DNA of 48,157 nucleotides, taken from positions 1-48,157 of the forward strand of contig JALHNX010000017.1 of the NCBI GenBank assembly GCA_022843305.1, written 5' to 3'. The position numbers and the translations under genes were made by a program. The notes under the pieces are model-generated. The model was given only the letters and a program-made list of their open reading frames with translations. It searched no databases and had not been told where the DNA came from. The stretch is from Pyrinomonadaceae bacterium. Lineage in GTDB: Bacteria; Acidobacteriota; Blastocatellia; Pyrinomonadales; Pyrinomonadaceae. Shown here piece by piece: positions 1-8,915 of this stretch; the first letter of the stretch is position 1, and every line of letters begins with the position of its first letter.

Positions 1-194
1 GTGTCGGGAAAAAGCTCGACGAGATACGGCGCGACCTCGGCGATGTCCGGTTCAAGCTCGCCGCGATACAAACAAACCGAGTGCGGCTGCATTTCGTAAA
101 TCTTCAGCGGCAGATCGGGAACCGCCGCGCCGTCTAAAATTGCGTAAGCGCGCGCGCGTTCGTCGAATAAAAATTTCTCAAGTTTTTCTCTCAT
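1..194 (-). CDS. DUF4123 domain protein, N-terminal part (T6SS adaptor), cut by window edge
   Basis: A leftward reading frame opens with ATG at 194-192, four bases after the vgrG stop, and runs off the left edge after about 64 codons. The visible start reads MREKLEKFLFDERARAYAIL, then a DGAAVPDLPLKIYE stretch and a VAPYLVEL stretch. This matches the N-terminal pattern of DUF4123 proteins (a tyrosine/alanine strand, LDGA, then 'aPYLV.L'). Members of that family (also called Tap or TEC) are chaperone-adaptors that load a toxic effector onto the C-terminus of the cognate VgrG spike, and they are usually encoded between vgrG and the effector. The tight spacing to vgrG supports co-translation. By inference the effector gene should lie just beyond the left edge. 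The family call rests on a short fragment. Confidence 0.72.
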   Translation of the reverse strand, partial: MREKLEKFLFDERARAYAILDGAAVPDLPLKIYEMQPHSVCLYRGELEPDIAEVAPYLVELFPD

Positions 195-198
195 ACGC

Positions 199-2346
199 TT
201 ACTTTTTCCTCGTGCAGACTTCGCAGAAAGCCGAGCCTTCCTTATGCGCCCGTTTTAAAACCATCGCCGCCTGACTGTATTTCAAAGGTTTGACCGGCGG
301 CAGCGGTTTCGGCGGTTTGACGCGCTCGCCCGCTTTTGCCTTGTCGGCTTCTTTCGCTTCTTTCGGCGCGTCGGGATTGGCGCCCGAACCCGAACCGGCA
401 GCGCCGCCCGAATTTATCATGACCATCGTGCCTTTGATAAAAATCCCGCCGGCGTTGATGTTGATGAAATTTCCGCCGACTTTCAGGGTCAGATTCGCGC
501 CGGTTTCGATCGTCAGGTTCGCGCCCGATTTGAGATGAATTTCGTTTCCGGCGTCAACCGCGAATTTCGCGCCGACCTTGATGTCTTCGTCCGCGCCGAT
601 CTTTAAACTGACCGAGCCGCCGACGTCTTCATTGCGGTCGCCGCCGACCTTCAAATGCTTGTCTTTATCAACTTTTTCGAGCTGATTGTTTTTAACGATC
701 AAGTGACGGTCGCGCCCGACAAATTCGAGCGAATCGTTTTTGACGCGCGAATCGAGATTTTTTTCGCCGTGAATAAAGATCTGTTCTTCGCCTTTTTTGT
801 CTTCGAAACGAAGCTCGTTAAAACCGGCGCCGCCTTTCGACGAATCGGTCTTGATGCCGGATTTTGTCTTCTCGTCCGGCAGCGTGTACGGCGGCATCGT
901 TTCGGGATTGTAAACCGTGCCGGTAATGATCGGCTGATCCGGGTCGCCTTCGAGAAAATCAACGATCACCTCCATCCCGATGCGCGGAATGAACATCGCG
1001 CCCCATTTTCTGCCCGCCCAAAGCTGCCCGACACGAATCCAGCACGACGATGATTCGTTGTATTTGCCTTGTCTGTCCCAATGAAACTGCACTTTGACGC
1101 GCCCGAATTTGTCGGTGAAAATTTCTTCCCCGGCGGGTCCGACGACGGTCGCCGTCTGCGAACCGCGCACGAGCGGTTTCGGCGTCGTGCGCGCGGGACG
1201 AAACGGCGCTTGTCCCGCGCCGTAGGCGATTGCATCGAATTGGTTCGTGTAAGCCTGTTCCTGCGGCGCGTTGGTTTCGTAAGCCGGACTTTGAACCGCC
1301 GTGTGCGAAACGTCGGTTAAAACGTAATGCGCGTTGTTCGCCGCGACCGCGTGACTTTTCAGTTCAAAGCGAAAACCGGCGGTCAGGCTCGCGCAGTCGC
1401 CCGCGCCGTTGGCGGTTCGCAGCTGACCGTCAATTTCTTCCATCCGCACTTTTGCGGTGCGTTCGCGGTCTTCGAAGATCTTTTGCAGTTTGGAATTCTG
1501 CTCACTGCCGCCCGCCGCGATGCCGTCGAGTTTGCGCGCGTAACCGGCAGGGAATTCATAGATTTCGAGCTCTTTGTTGCCGTTCAGAAAAAGCGACGGC
1601 TGTTCAATATCGAGCTTATTTGTCGGCAACTGAAAATTGTAATCCCAGAGCCGGACGCGTCCCGTGCGCCAGCGATTGCGCCAGCGCCAACTGCGAATCG
1701 CGCTCGCGACGCCTTCCGCGCCGACGAATTTCTGGTCGTGGTATTCGATTGCCGATCTCGACGGGCAGAAACGATGCGACTGCGGCGTGTCGGCGATGAT
1801 CATTTTGTGCGTTTTTTCCGTGTGCTCGAAATAGTAATAAATGCCTTCTTCTTCCATCAGCCGCGAGATGAACGCGAAATCCGTTTCCTGATACTGGACG
1901 CAGTAATTGCGCGGTTCATACGAATGCTGAAGCTCGAAACTGCATTCGAAACCGCTCAAAAGTTTACGCAGAATGTCGGGAACGCTCAGATTTTGAAAGA
2001 TGCGGCTCTGCAGATTCTGCGTCAGCATCCAGACGTGCGGCACGATCCGCGCGTGATAGACCGAAAAACGCTGGTCGCACGTGCCCTGCTCGAATTCATT
2101 GACGATGCCGCAGAAATAACGCGTCACGCCGTCGCGCTGTTCGATGCCGACCGTCACGGGTTTGCCGAGGATCTTTTCGGGATCGATAAAGGTCGGCGTG
2201 CCGTTCGTTTCTTCATCGTGCCAGAGTTCGAGCTCGCCCTCGAAAAGTTTCGAGAGTCCTTCCGAGAATGTGATCTTCTGCAAAAGCAGATAATCTTCGC
2301 CCAAAGGGGTCGCGATTTTCAGTTGCCGGTTTTCCTGTGTCGTCAT
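199..2346 (-). CDS. vgrG: Type VI secretion system tip protein VgrG
   Basis: A 715-residue VgrG/Rhs-type spike protein. The N-terminal phage gp27-like part has the typical YCVQYQETDFAFISRLMEEE segment with EEGIYYYFEH around residues 150-175. The gp5-like OB-fold follows near residues 390-480, with the family signature DKFGRVKVQFHWDR, a SSCWIRVGQLWAG stretch and PRIGMEVIVDFLEGDPDQPIITG. The C-terminal region (about 520-645) is a run of short V/G/D-rich repeats (KVGGD, KIGAD, ETGANLTLKVGG) that form the trimeric beta-prism. After a glycine/serine linker come a proline-rich stretch and a short basic tail ending in CEVCTRKK, with no enzymatic domain. The protein acts at the tip of the T6SS needle. 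The DUF4123 gene immediately downstream suggests a separate effector is docked on the tail. No strong ribosome site precedes the ATG. Confidence 0.95.
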   Translation of the reverse strand: MTTQENRQLKIATPLGEDYLLLQKITFSEGLSKLFEGELELWHDEETNGTPTFIDPEKILGKPVTVGIEQRDGVTRYFCGIVNEFEQGTCDQRFSVYHARIVPHVWMLTQNLQSRIFQNLSVPDILRKLLSGFECSFELQHSYEPRNYCVQYQETDFAFISRLMEEEGIYYYFEHTEKTHKMIIADTPQSHRFCPSRSAIEYHDQKFVGAEGVASAIRSWRWRNRWRTGRVRLWDYNFQLPTNKLDIEQPSLFLNGNKELEIYEFPAGYARKLDGIAAGGSEQNSKLQKIFEDRERTAKVRMEEIDGQLRTANGAGDCASLTAGFRFELKSHAVAANNAHYVLTDVSHTAVQSPAYETNAPQEQAYTNQFDAIAYGAGQAPFRPARTTPKPLVRGSQTATVVGPAGEEIFTDKFGRVKVQFHWDRQGKYNESSSCWIRVGQLWAGRKWGAMFIPRIGMEVIVDFLEGDPDQPIITGTVYNPETMPPYTLPDEKTKSGIKTDSSKGGAGFNELRFEDKKGEEQIFIHGEKNLDSRVKNDSLEFVGRDRHLIVKNNQLEKVDKDKHLKVGGDRNEDVGGSVSLKIGADEDIKVGAKFAVDAGNEIHLKSGANLTIETGANLTLKVGGNFININAGGIFIKGTMVMINSGGAAGSGSGANPDAPKEAKEADKAKAGERVKPPKPLPPVKPLKYSQAAMVLKRAHKEGSAFCEVCTRKK

Positions 2347-2679
2347 TATTTTACGGTTTTCAAACTGCGCGCAATCGCGCTCATTTGCTAACGCGTAAAA
2401 TTTTGGAAAAAGAAATCAGCCCGAAAGAAAAAAATAAGAAAACAATAGATCGAAAAAAAACGAACGAACGACTTGTCAATGATGAAAAAAAAACTACTGA
2501 AAAAATGGATAATTAATATTTGATAATGGATAAATTCGTCCGTCCATCAACGGCTTTATCAATTATTCATTATCAAATATCAATTATTTCAGTATTCTTT
2601 CCTGCCGTTTATAAACCGTCGTTAAAAACAGGTTAACAGTAAATGGAAATTGATTTTTAAGACTGATTCAGGGTTGGTT
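2347..2679. other. AT-rich intergenic gap with one large inverted repeat
   Basis: No credible gene is visible between pgl and vgrG. The stretch is A/T-rich and contains the heptamer-type inverted repeat at 2494-2596 described separately. The rest holds nothing I can assign. A vgrG promoter would have to lie here if vgrG is not read through from pgl. Confidence 0.5.
2494..2596. repeat. Heptamer-based inverted repeat (hairpin locus 1)
   Basis: The left arm (2494-2533) and right arm (2563-2596) are complementary. The core ATATTTGATAATGGATAA at 2516-2533 matches the complement of 2563-2580 at 17 of 18 positions, and ACTGAAA-like ends continue the pairing outward. The arms can be read as degenerate 7-mers (GATAATT, AATATTT, GATAATG, GATAAAT). 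It lies between pgl and vgrG on the leftward transcript. Confidence 0.7.
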
Positions 2680-3441
2680 TTATTTTTTTTTCAGGAATGA
2701 AGCGGCTTTTTCGTCCACCAACCAGAAAAGATTGCCGTTTTTGGGTTTAACGTTTTGCGAAGGAAATTTATCAGGTTGAAATTCGCCTTCCAAAACCTGT
2801 TTCAACGTTTCGGCTTTTTCCTCGCCCGCGACGAGAAACATCACGTTGCGCGCGTTGTTAATCACGGGAAAAGTCAGCGTCAGCCGCGTCGTATCGAGTT
2901 TTTCGACATAATTCTCAGTGGCGATTTTGTCGGTTTCGTGCAGGGCTTCGGTAAACGGAAAAAGCGAAGCCGTATGACCGTCTGCGCCCATTCCGAGTAG
3001 AATTAAATCGAAAGAAGGTTCATTGTCCCCGTCTTCTTCAGTATGCAATCCTTTATCGGTAAAAAATTTCCAAATCCAGGACTCGTAATCGTCAGCAACT
3101 ATCTCGGCATATTTTTCTTCGGTGATCCACCGGAAAATATTTTTTTTCGAGATTTTCAACGGCTCAAAAAGATTTTCGTCCGCCATCCGAAAATTGCTTT
3201 CCGCATTGTCGGGCGGAACGTGCCGTTCATCGCCGAAAAAGAAAAACGCTTTGCTCCAATCAATTTTGTTTTCGTATTTATCAGTTGCCAATAGTTGATA
3301 AAGTCCTTTCGGCGTTGAGCCGCCCGCGAGTGCGACCGTGAAACTGTCGCGCTCGGAATTTATCGCATCATTAGCAATTTCCACAAATAATTCAGCCGCG
3401 AAATTGTTTAATTCTTCGATTTCGGGAAATATTTTTATCAT
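2680..3441 (-). CDS. pgl: 6-phosphogluconolactonase
   Basis: A 253-residue cytoplasmic enzyme of the DevB/Pgl family that hydrolyses 6-phosphogluconolactone to 6-phosphogluconate, the second step of the oxidative pentose phosphate pathway. Diagnostic segments are FTVALAGGSTPKGLYQLL (about residues 34-51), FFFFGDERHVPPDNAESNFRM (about 66-86) and the phosphate-binding LLGMGADGHTASLFP (about 146-160). Length is normal for the family. It begins ten bases after the Ser/Thr kinase stop, so it is probably the last gene of the sigma-kinase-pgl transcript. The previous pathway enzyme, zwf, lies about 4 kb away on the same strand but is separated by a gene on the other strand. Confidence 0.95.
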   Translation of the reverse strand: MIKIFPEIEELNNFAAELFVEIANDAINSERDSFTVALAGGSTPKGLYQLLATDKYENKIDWSKAFFFFGDERHVPPDNAESNFRMADENLFEPLKISKKNIFRWITEEKYAEIVADDYESWIWKFFTDKGLHTEEDGDNEPSFDLILLGMGADGHTASLFPFTEALHETDKIATENYVEKLDTTRLTLTFPVINNARNVMFLVAGEEKAETLKQVLEGEFQPDKFPSQNVKPKNGNLFWLVDEKAASFLKKK

Positions 3442-3451
3442 TCAAAAGATT

Positions 3452-6049
3452 TTACAATTTATCCAGTATCGGCTGCATTTCGTCAAAGATTTTTTCGTCC
3501 CAGTTACCGAGCGCGTTTTGCTGTTTGAGCCGTTTGACGAGTTCCGTCGCTTTCAGAAAATTCTCTTTGGCTTGCGCTTTTTCGTTCAATTTTAAATAGA
3601 CCACCGCCACGCTTTTTAACGATTGCGCCCAATCGCGATGGGCAACCGTGTTTTTCTCGTCCGTTAGGGCGATCTGCTCAAAAATGTCCGCCGACTTCTG
3701 ATAATATTTGAGCGAACTTTGCAAATTTCCGCGTTTTTTCTCAGCATCGCCGAAGCGTGTGTAAAGTGAGCCGAGATCGTCCTGATAAACCTGATTCTTG
3801 GGCTCTTTTTCGACTAATTCGACTAAAAGTTTTTCGGCTTTTTCCAGATTCACAAAACCTTCGGGAACTTTATTGACAAGTATCGAAATGATGCCGAATC
3901 GTGAAAATGAACGCGCCAGATTTTGTTTCGCCTGTGTGTCGGCGGAATCGGATTCGACCGCTTTTTTTGCAATGTTCAGGGCTTTTTCGGCAAATTGCAG
4001 AGAAATATCGTCCTTAATGCTTTCGTGAATGCTGCTTGCCAGACTGTAAACCCGCCAAACCGTCTGCCGGATATTCGTGTCGTTCGGAAATTCGGCAGAT
4101 AATTTTTCTGAAATTGCGACGGCTTTTGCCATTTCGATTTCGGCTTCGGTTTGTTGATTGTCCCACGACAACGCGTTGCCGAGATAGGAAAGACATTTTG
4201 CCGACAATTTTTGCGTTAAGACATTGTTTTGCTCGAGTTTTTCGATTTCTTCGAGCGCTTGGCGCAGTAAGGGAATCGCGATTTCATACTGATTGTTGTT
4301 GGAATAAGTTTGCGAATAATCGAGCCGCGTTTCGATAAATGAGGTCTGCAATTGAAAAGACGAAGGATTTTCCGCCAGAAGTGTTTCGTAAATTTTCAGA
4401 GCCTCTTCGGAATTTTGCAGCGAGCCTTTGATGTCGTTTTGAACGAAACGAATGTTGGCAAGCGCGCGGAAATTTTCCGCTAAAAGAGTTTGATTTCCGG
4501 GCATTTTCGGAAGATTCCGGCGAATCGCGCCGGCTTTTTCATAGCTTTTGATCGCACCCGCAAAATCGCTCAGATTAGGTTTGGCGATGTTGCCCTGCAA
4601 ATCGCCGATCTTTTCATACGCCGAAGCGAGTTCCGATTGCAGCGCCGCATCGGTTTGCGACTCGTTTGCCAGACTGTCGAGATATTCGAGCGCGCGTAGG
4701 ACGAGAATTTCACGCGCTTTGGTCGAACCTTGCAAACGTTCGATGCGCGGCGCGATCTCGAAAAGCAGGGAATTTGAAAGTTTCCGCACGTCGTTAAAGC
4801 GTTTTTCGGCGCGGTCGCGTTCTTTGCGCGTTTCATTTGCCTGCCAGAGCGTAAAAATCAAACCGGTGATGATGGATAAAATAACGATTGCCGAGGCGGA
4901 AACAGCGATTTTATTGCGTTGGAAGAATTTTGAAACGCGGTAAAAAAAAGTTGCGGGACGCGCCAGAACCGGCAAGCCTTCGAGGTGCCGTTCGATGTCC
5001 CCGGAAAATTCTTCAACCGATTTGTAGCGCCTTTCGGGTTCTTTTTTCAGAGCTTTAAGCGCGATATTGTCCAAATCGCCTTTTAAGGATTTGGGATTTG
5101 GGATTTGGGATTTGGGATTAGCCGAAGGCGCTGTCGGTTCGGAATTTGTAACTGTTTGAACAATTTCTTCAAGACTTTTACCCTCGAAATGAAACGGTTT
5201 CGCGCCCGTCAGAAGTTCGTAAAAAACGACGCCCAAACTAAAAACATCGCTTGCCGTCGTCACTTTTTTACCCAAAATCTGTTCGGGCGAAGCATACGCT
5301 GGAGTAAAGGCGCGAAAAATTGTCGCGGTTTGATTCTGGTCAAGCAGATTTTCGTCCAAGATTTTTGCCAGACCGAAATCGAGCAGTTTCGGCTCGCCGT
5401 TTTTCGTCACCAGAATATTTGAGGGTTTGAGATCGCGGTGAATCGTCAGATTGCGATGCGCGTAAGAAACCGCTGCACAGATTTTTAAAAATAAACGCAG
5501 TCTTTCTTCGATTGATAGATTTTGCGTGTCGGCAAATTCCAACAGCGTTTCGCCTTCGACATATTCCATCGCCAGAAATGCTTCGCCCGCGTCGGAAACT
5601 CCGCCGTCGTGAAGCTGTGCGATGTTCGGATGGTTTAAGGACGCGAGAATTTCGCGTTCGCGCCGGAAATGCCGTTCGGTTTCATCGTCCAAAACTGTCT
5701 GGCGGACAATTTTCAGGGCGACCTTTTGATGAAATTCGCCGTCGGCGCGATCCGCCAGAAAAACCGCGCCCATACCGCCCGCGCCGATCTCACGGATGAT
5801 CTTGTAATTGCCGAATTGCCTTCCTTGATAGTTTTTGAGTTTCGAGGTTGTCAGCGGCGCGAAATTAAATGCGTTTTTATCGAGCAGATTTTCGGCTTCG
5901 CCGGAGGTCGCAAGCAGGGATTGAACTTCCGCCAGCAGAGAAGAATCAGCGCCGCATTTTTCGCGCAAAAACGGGGCGCGGTTTTCTGCCGGAACTTCGA
6001 GCGCCGCCGCGAATATTTCTTTGATTTTTTGAAAATCGGATTCGTTCAC
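3452..6049 (-). CDS. Serine/threonine protein kinase with C-terminal TPR repeats
   Basis: A membrane-anchored Hanks-type kinase of about 865 residues. Visible kinase motifs are the P-loop GAGGMGAVFLADR, the catalytic lysine in VALKIV, the catalytic loop HRDLKPSNIL, DFGLAK and the activation-loop end TPAYASPEQI. One membrane helix (AVSASAIVILSIITGLIF) follows the kinase domain, then a long TPR-containing sensor or partner-binding region. I choose GTG at 6049 because it overlaps the sigma-factor stop (GTGA) and gives the common family N-terminus VNESDFQKIKEIF. An ATG at 6091 would add 14 residues with no family character. Pairing with the TIGR02999-type sigma factor is characteristic of Acidobacteriota and Planctomycetota. 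A 34-bp heptamer array (5087-5120) is inserted in frame inside the kinase C-lobe. Confidence 0.93.
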   Translation of the reverse strand: MNESDFQKIKEIFAAALEVPAENRAPFLREKCGADSSLLAEVQSLLATSGEAENLLDKNAFNFAPLTTSKLKNYQGRQFGNYKIIREIGAGGMGAVFLADRADGEFHQKVALKIVRQTVLDDETERHFRREREILASLNHPNIAQLHDGGVSDAGEAFLAMEYVEGETLLEFADTQNLSIEERLRLFLKICAAVSYAHRNLTIHRDLKPSNILVTKNGEPKLLDFGLAKILDENLLDQNQTATIFRAFTPAYASPEQILGKKVTTASDVFSLGVVFYELLTGAKPFHFEGKSLEEIVQTVTNSEPTAPSANPKSQIPNPKSLKGDLDNIALKALKKEPERRYKSVEEFSGDIERHLEGLPVLARPATFFYRVSKFFQRNKIAVSASAIVILSIITGLIFTLWQANETRKERDRAEKRFNDVRKLSNSLLFEIAPRIERLQGSTKAREILVLRALEYLDSLANESQTDAALQSELASAYEKIGDLQGNIAKPNLSDFAGAIKSYEKAGAIRRNLPKMPGNQTLLAENFRALANIRFVQNDIKGSLQNSEEALKIYETLLAENPSSFQLQTSFIETRLDYSQTYSNNNQYEIAIPLLRQALEEIEKLEQNNVLTQKLSAKCLSYLGNALSWDNQQTEAEIEMAKAVAISEKLSAEFPNDTNIRQTVWRVYSLASSIHESIKDDISLQFAEKALNIAKKAVESDSADTQAKQNLARSFSRFGIISILVNKVPEGFVNLEKAEKLLVELVEKEPKNQVYQDDLGSLYTRFGDAEKKRGNLQSSLKYYQKSADIFEQIALTDEKNTVAHRDWAQSLKSVAVVYLKLNEKAQAKENFLKATELVKRLKQQNALGNWDEKIFDEMQPILDKL
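5087..5120. repeat. In-frame heptamer array GGATTTG inside the kinase gene
   Basis: Nearly five consecutive copies of GGATTTG (4.8 units) lie in the kinase gene. On the coding strand they are read as NPKSQIPNPKS, just before the conserved KGDLDNIALKALKKEPERRY segment of the C-lobe. The frame stays open, and no complementary arm is seen nearby. The low-complexity peptide is not part of the kinase family pattern, so I read it as an insertion. Confidence 0.85.
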
Positions 6050-6609
6050 TGTGTCAGTTCTCTTTGAAACCAAGCCTTTGCGAAAGTCCATTCGCGTTTC
6101 ACGGTCGTTTCGGAAATTTTCAGAACATACGCTGTTTCTTCGATCGAAAGACCGCCGAAAAATCTTAATTCGACGATTTTTGCCTGCCGCCGGTCGAGTT
6201 TTTCGAGCGCTTGCAGGGCTTCGTCCAATTTTATTAAATCGAGTTCAGCTTCATTTGCTAAACTAATGGCTTCGTCGAGCAAAATCCTTTGACCGCCGCT
6301 TCTTTTTTGCGTGTTTTTCTTACGGGCGTGGTCAATCAAAATTTTTCGCATGACTTCCGCCGCGACCGCGAAAAAATGCGCGCGGTTTTGCCAGTTGACG
6401 TTTTCCCAATTAACAAGCCGAATATAAGCCTCGTGAACGAGCGCCGTTGCCTGCAGCGTGTGTTCCTGTTTTTCATTGGCAAAATAAGCGCGCGCCAGCC
6501 AGCGTAAATCGTCATAGACCAGCGGCAAAAGTTTGTCGGGCGCGGTTTCGCTTCCGGCATTTAATTCGTCAAGCAAAACAGTCACTTCTGATTGATTCGG
6601 CAAATCCAT
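6046..6609 (-). CDS. ECF-type RNA polymerase sigma factor (TIGR02999-like)
   Basis: A sigma-70 family factor without region 1. Region 2 is visible as LPLVYDDLRWLARAYF and ALVHEAYIRLVNWE with NRAHFFAVAAEVMRKILIDHARKK. Region 4 is the helix-turn-helix LRFFGGLSIEETAYVLKISE followed by TTVKREWTFAKAWFQREL. The pattern 'LVHEAYLRL ... FFAVAA..MR.ILVDHAR' is typical of the TIGR02999 family found in Acidobacteriota and Planctomycetota. I choose the ATG at 6609 (MDLPNQSEVTVLLDELNAG), since the 16 residues from the ATG at 6657 look like untranslated AT-rich leader. The stop overlaps the GTG of the downstream Ser/Thr kinase, implying translational coupling. By inference the kinase regulates or is controlled with this factor. 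Confidence 0.92.
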   Translation of the reverse strand: MDLPNQSEVTVLLDELNAGSETAPDKLLPLVYDDLRWLARAYFANEKQEHTLQATALVHEAYIRLVNWENVNWQNRAHFFAVAAEVMRKILIDHARKKNTQKRSGGQRILLDEAISLANEAELDLIKLDEALQALEKLDRRQAKIVELRFFGGLSIEETAYVLKISETTVKREWTFAKAWFQRELTQ

Positions 6610-6747
6610 TTTTTTCTGGTTAAAGTGATTATACAAAAAATAATTAAAAATTTTCATTTTTTTTGGGCGGTTTTGATTTTGTTCTGCGCCTTATTAATCG
6701 AGAGGGCAAAAATTGCTTTCAAAATTAGTCGGAAGGAGAAAAAAGAG

Positions 6748-7266
6748 ATGGGCGAAGGAATGACATGGGAAAAAGTTGTGGATGATATGTTAAATCGGGC
6801 GGCGAATTTTCGTTTGCAAGGAATCGAGGATAAAGCGCGGTCTTTGGAAGAAGGCGCGCGGGCAATCTTTGAAGCCAACAAATATAAAATCAAGGAAAAA
6901 ATAGTTGGGGCGAAAAATGCAATTGCTTCATTAGAGCAAACAGCGTCGGCTTGGATAGAACTTCTGAAAACTCCGCCAAAAGCGCTTCCTTCAACACGGG
7001 TGGACATTATTGGCTTACAAAATAAAAGCCTGATGAATCCGAAATATCGGCTGCAAATTAAACTTGATCCATTTTTGATTTTACAGGTCAGAGAATGGAT
7101 TATGGATTATGCCGCCTATCGCAACGGCGCGGATTTTTATGACGAATATAAATCACAAAAACAGTTTATTGATACGCAATGGCTGCAATTTTACATTAAC
7201 GGACGTTCGGGCTATCCAATCAATAAAGACGGTTATAATAAATGGAAAAGCGACAGCTATACATAA
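6748..7266 (+). CDS. Hypothetical protein, 172 residues
   Basis: I do not recognise this family. The start at 6748 is set by the ribosome site GGAAGGAG at 6731-6738, nine bases upstream. The longer frame from 6592 would begin inside the divergent sigma-factor leader. The first half (MGEGMTWEKVVDDML to about residue 75) is charged, probably helical and perhaps coiled-coil. The second half is mixed and rich in aromatic residues (FYDEYKSQKQFIDTQWLQFY). There is no signal peptide or membrane helix in the chosen version. The gene is divergent from the sigma-factor operon and converges on zwf with a 21-base gap. Confidence 0.7.
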   Translation: MGEGMTWEKVVDDMLNRAANFRLQGIEDKARSLEEGARAIFEANKYKIKEKIVGAKNAIASLEQTASAWIELLKTPPKALPSTRVDIIGLQNKSLMNPKYRLQIKLDPFLILQVREWIMDYAAYRNGADFYDEYKSQKQFIDTQWLQFYINGRSGYPINKDGYNKWKSDSYT

Positions 7267-7287
7267 AAAGCCTCAACTCCCAATTTT

Positions 7288-8793
7288 TTAATCAAGCGTA
7301 TTTTTCCATTTGCGCCCGTCGTTTTCCAAAAGCGCGTCGGATTCTTTCGGTCCCCAACTGCCGGATTCGTAATTCGGAAAATCACGCGCCGGAATCGCGT
7401 GCCAGACGTCGAGCACCGGCGAAACGATTGACCAGCTCGCTTCGACCATATCGGCGCGCTGGAAAAGCGTCGCGTCGCCCGTCATACAATCGAACAAAAG
7501 TCTTTCGTAGCCGGTCGAAATCTGATCGCCGAAATGGTCGAGATAATTGAAATCCATATCGACCGCGCCCATATTGACGATCGGACCGGGAATTTTCGCG
7601 CCGAAATGAAGCGTGATGCCTTCGTCGGGCTGAATATGGATAATGATACGATTGGTCGTCAGGCGTTCGATCCCAGTTTCGCGGAAAAGCATGAACGGCG
7701 CTTTTTTAAACTGCACGACGATCTCCGAATGTTTGCCCGCCATCCGTTTTCCCGTTCGCACGTAAAACGGCACGCCCGCCCAACGCCAGTTGTCGATCGA
7801 AATCTTGAGCGCGGCAAAGGTTTCGGTATTCGAGTTCGGATCGACGTTTGCTTCGGCGCGGTATGCCGCCTTTTTTTTGCCGTCGAGTTCTCCATCACCG
7901 TATTGCCCGCGCACCGTGTTTTTCAAAACGTCTTCGGGCGAAAATGTCTGGATCGCGCGTAGGATCTTGACCTGTTCGTTGCGGACGGCGTCGGCTTCAA
8001 AGGAAACCGGCGGCTCCATCGCGGTCAGAGTGACGAGCTGAAAAATATGGTTCGGGATCATATCGCGCAGCGCGCCCGCCGTTTCGTAATAACCGCCGCG
8101 CTGTTCGACGCCGAGGCGTTCGGCGACCGTGATCTGCACGTGGTCGATGTAGTTGCGGTTCCAGATCGGCTCGAAGATCGAGTTTCCGAAGCGAAAAACC
8201 AAAATATTCTGGACGGTTTCTTTGCCCAAGTAGTGGTCGATGCGGTAGATCTGCGATTCTTTGAGCAGGCACTGCAGTTCGGCGTTGAGCTTTTTGGCGG
8301 ATTCGAGGTCGTGTCCGAACGGCTTTTCGTAAATGAACCGCCGCCAGCCGTCTGTTTCTGCCGACAAACCGATCTCGCCGACCTTGCCCGTCACGAGCCC
8401 GAAAAGCGCCGGCGGCGTCGCGAGATAGAAGAAATAATTTTCGGGAATGTCGAATTGTTTATCGAGTTCTTTTAATAATTTTTTCAGCTCGGTAAAGGTC
8501 TTTTTATCGGCAAAATCGCCGCCCGTGTAATGCGTTCGCGCTTCAAACCATTTGAGCAATTCTTTATCGATATCCTTGCCGATAAATTCAAGCAGATTGC
8601 CGCGAATCTGGCTGCGAAAATCTTCGCTCGTCATTTCCTGCCGCCCGACGCCGACGATTGCGAAATTGTCGGGCAGAAATTTCGCTTTCGCCAGATTATA
8701 AAGCGCCGGAAAAAGTTTGCGTTTCGTCAGATCGCCGGTCGCGCCGAAAATTATCATCGTGCAGGCGTCGGCTTGTTTTTGTGTTTCGCTCAT
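7288..8793 (-). CDS. zwf: Glucose-6-phosphate 1-dehydrogenase
   Basis: A 501-residue enzyme that oxidises glucose 6-phosphate to 6-phosphogluconolactone with NAD(P)+, the entry step of the oxidative pentose phosphate pathway. The N-terminal Rossmann motif is [18 protein letters not shown] (about residues 15-32). The substrate signature [13 protein letters not shown] holds the catalytic-site histidine and lysine. [10 protein letters not shown] and the C-terminal [21 protein letters not shown] are also family-typical, and the length is standard. The gene is monocistronic in this window: its 3' end faces a rightward hypothetical gene and its start is followed by a 122-base gap to the next leftward gene. 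The lactonase pgl lies nearby in a different transcript. Confidence 0.97.
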   Translation of the reverse strand: MSETQKQADACTMIIFGATGDLTKRKLFPALYNLAKAKFLPDNFAIVGVGRQEMTSEDFRSQIRGNLLEFIGKDIDKELLKWFEARTHYTGGDFADKKTFTELKKLLKELDKQFDIPENYFFYLATPPALFGLVTGKVGEIGLSAETDGWRRFIYEKPFGHDLESAKKLNAELQCLLKESQIYRIDHYLGKETVQNILVFRFGNSIFEPIWNRNYIDHVQITVAERLGVEQRGGYYETAGALRDMIPNHIFQLVTLTAMEPPVSFEADAVRNEQVKILRAIQTFSPEDVLKNTVRGQYGDGELDGKKKAAYRAEANVDPNSNTETFAALKISIDNWRWAGVPFYVRTGKRMAGKHSEIVVQFKKAPFMLFRETGIERLTTNRIIIHIQPDEGITLHFGAKIPGPIVNMGAVDMDFNYLDHFGDQISTGYERLLFDCMTGDATLFQRADMVEASWSIVSPVLDVWHAIPARDFPNYESGSWGPKESDALLENDGRKWKNTLD

Positions 8794-8915
8794 ATTTCTT
8801 TGAGAAAAAGATTATCATAAAAGAAAAGAATTTGAAGTAAACTTGGAAAAACCGAAAAATTCGCGAAAAACTATTTCGCCGCTTCGTAAAAGAGAAAGGA
8901 ATTTATAGCGATTTT

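Noticed and set aside
1327..2391. Long rightward open frame (354 codons) opposite vgrG
   Set aside because: It mirrors a clear VgrG coding region and gives an Arg/Phe-rich product without any family pattern.
6592..6747. Upstream extension of the hypothetical gene at 6748 (start at 6592)
   Set aside because: The extension is AT-rich, overlaps the divergent sigma-factor start and lacks a ribosome site. The internal ATG at 6748 has a strong one.
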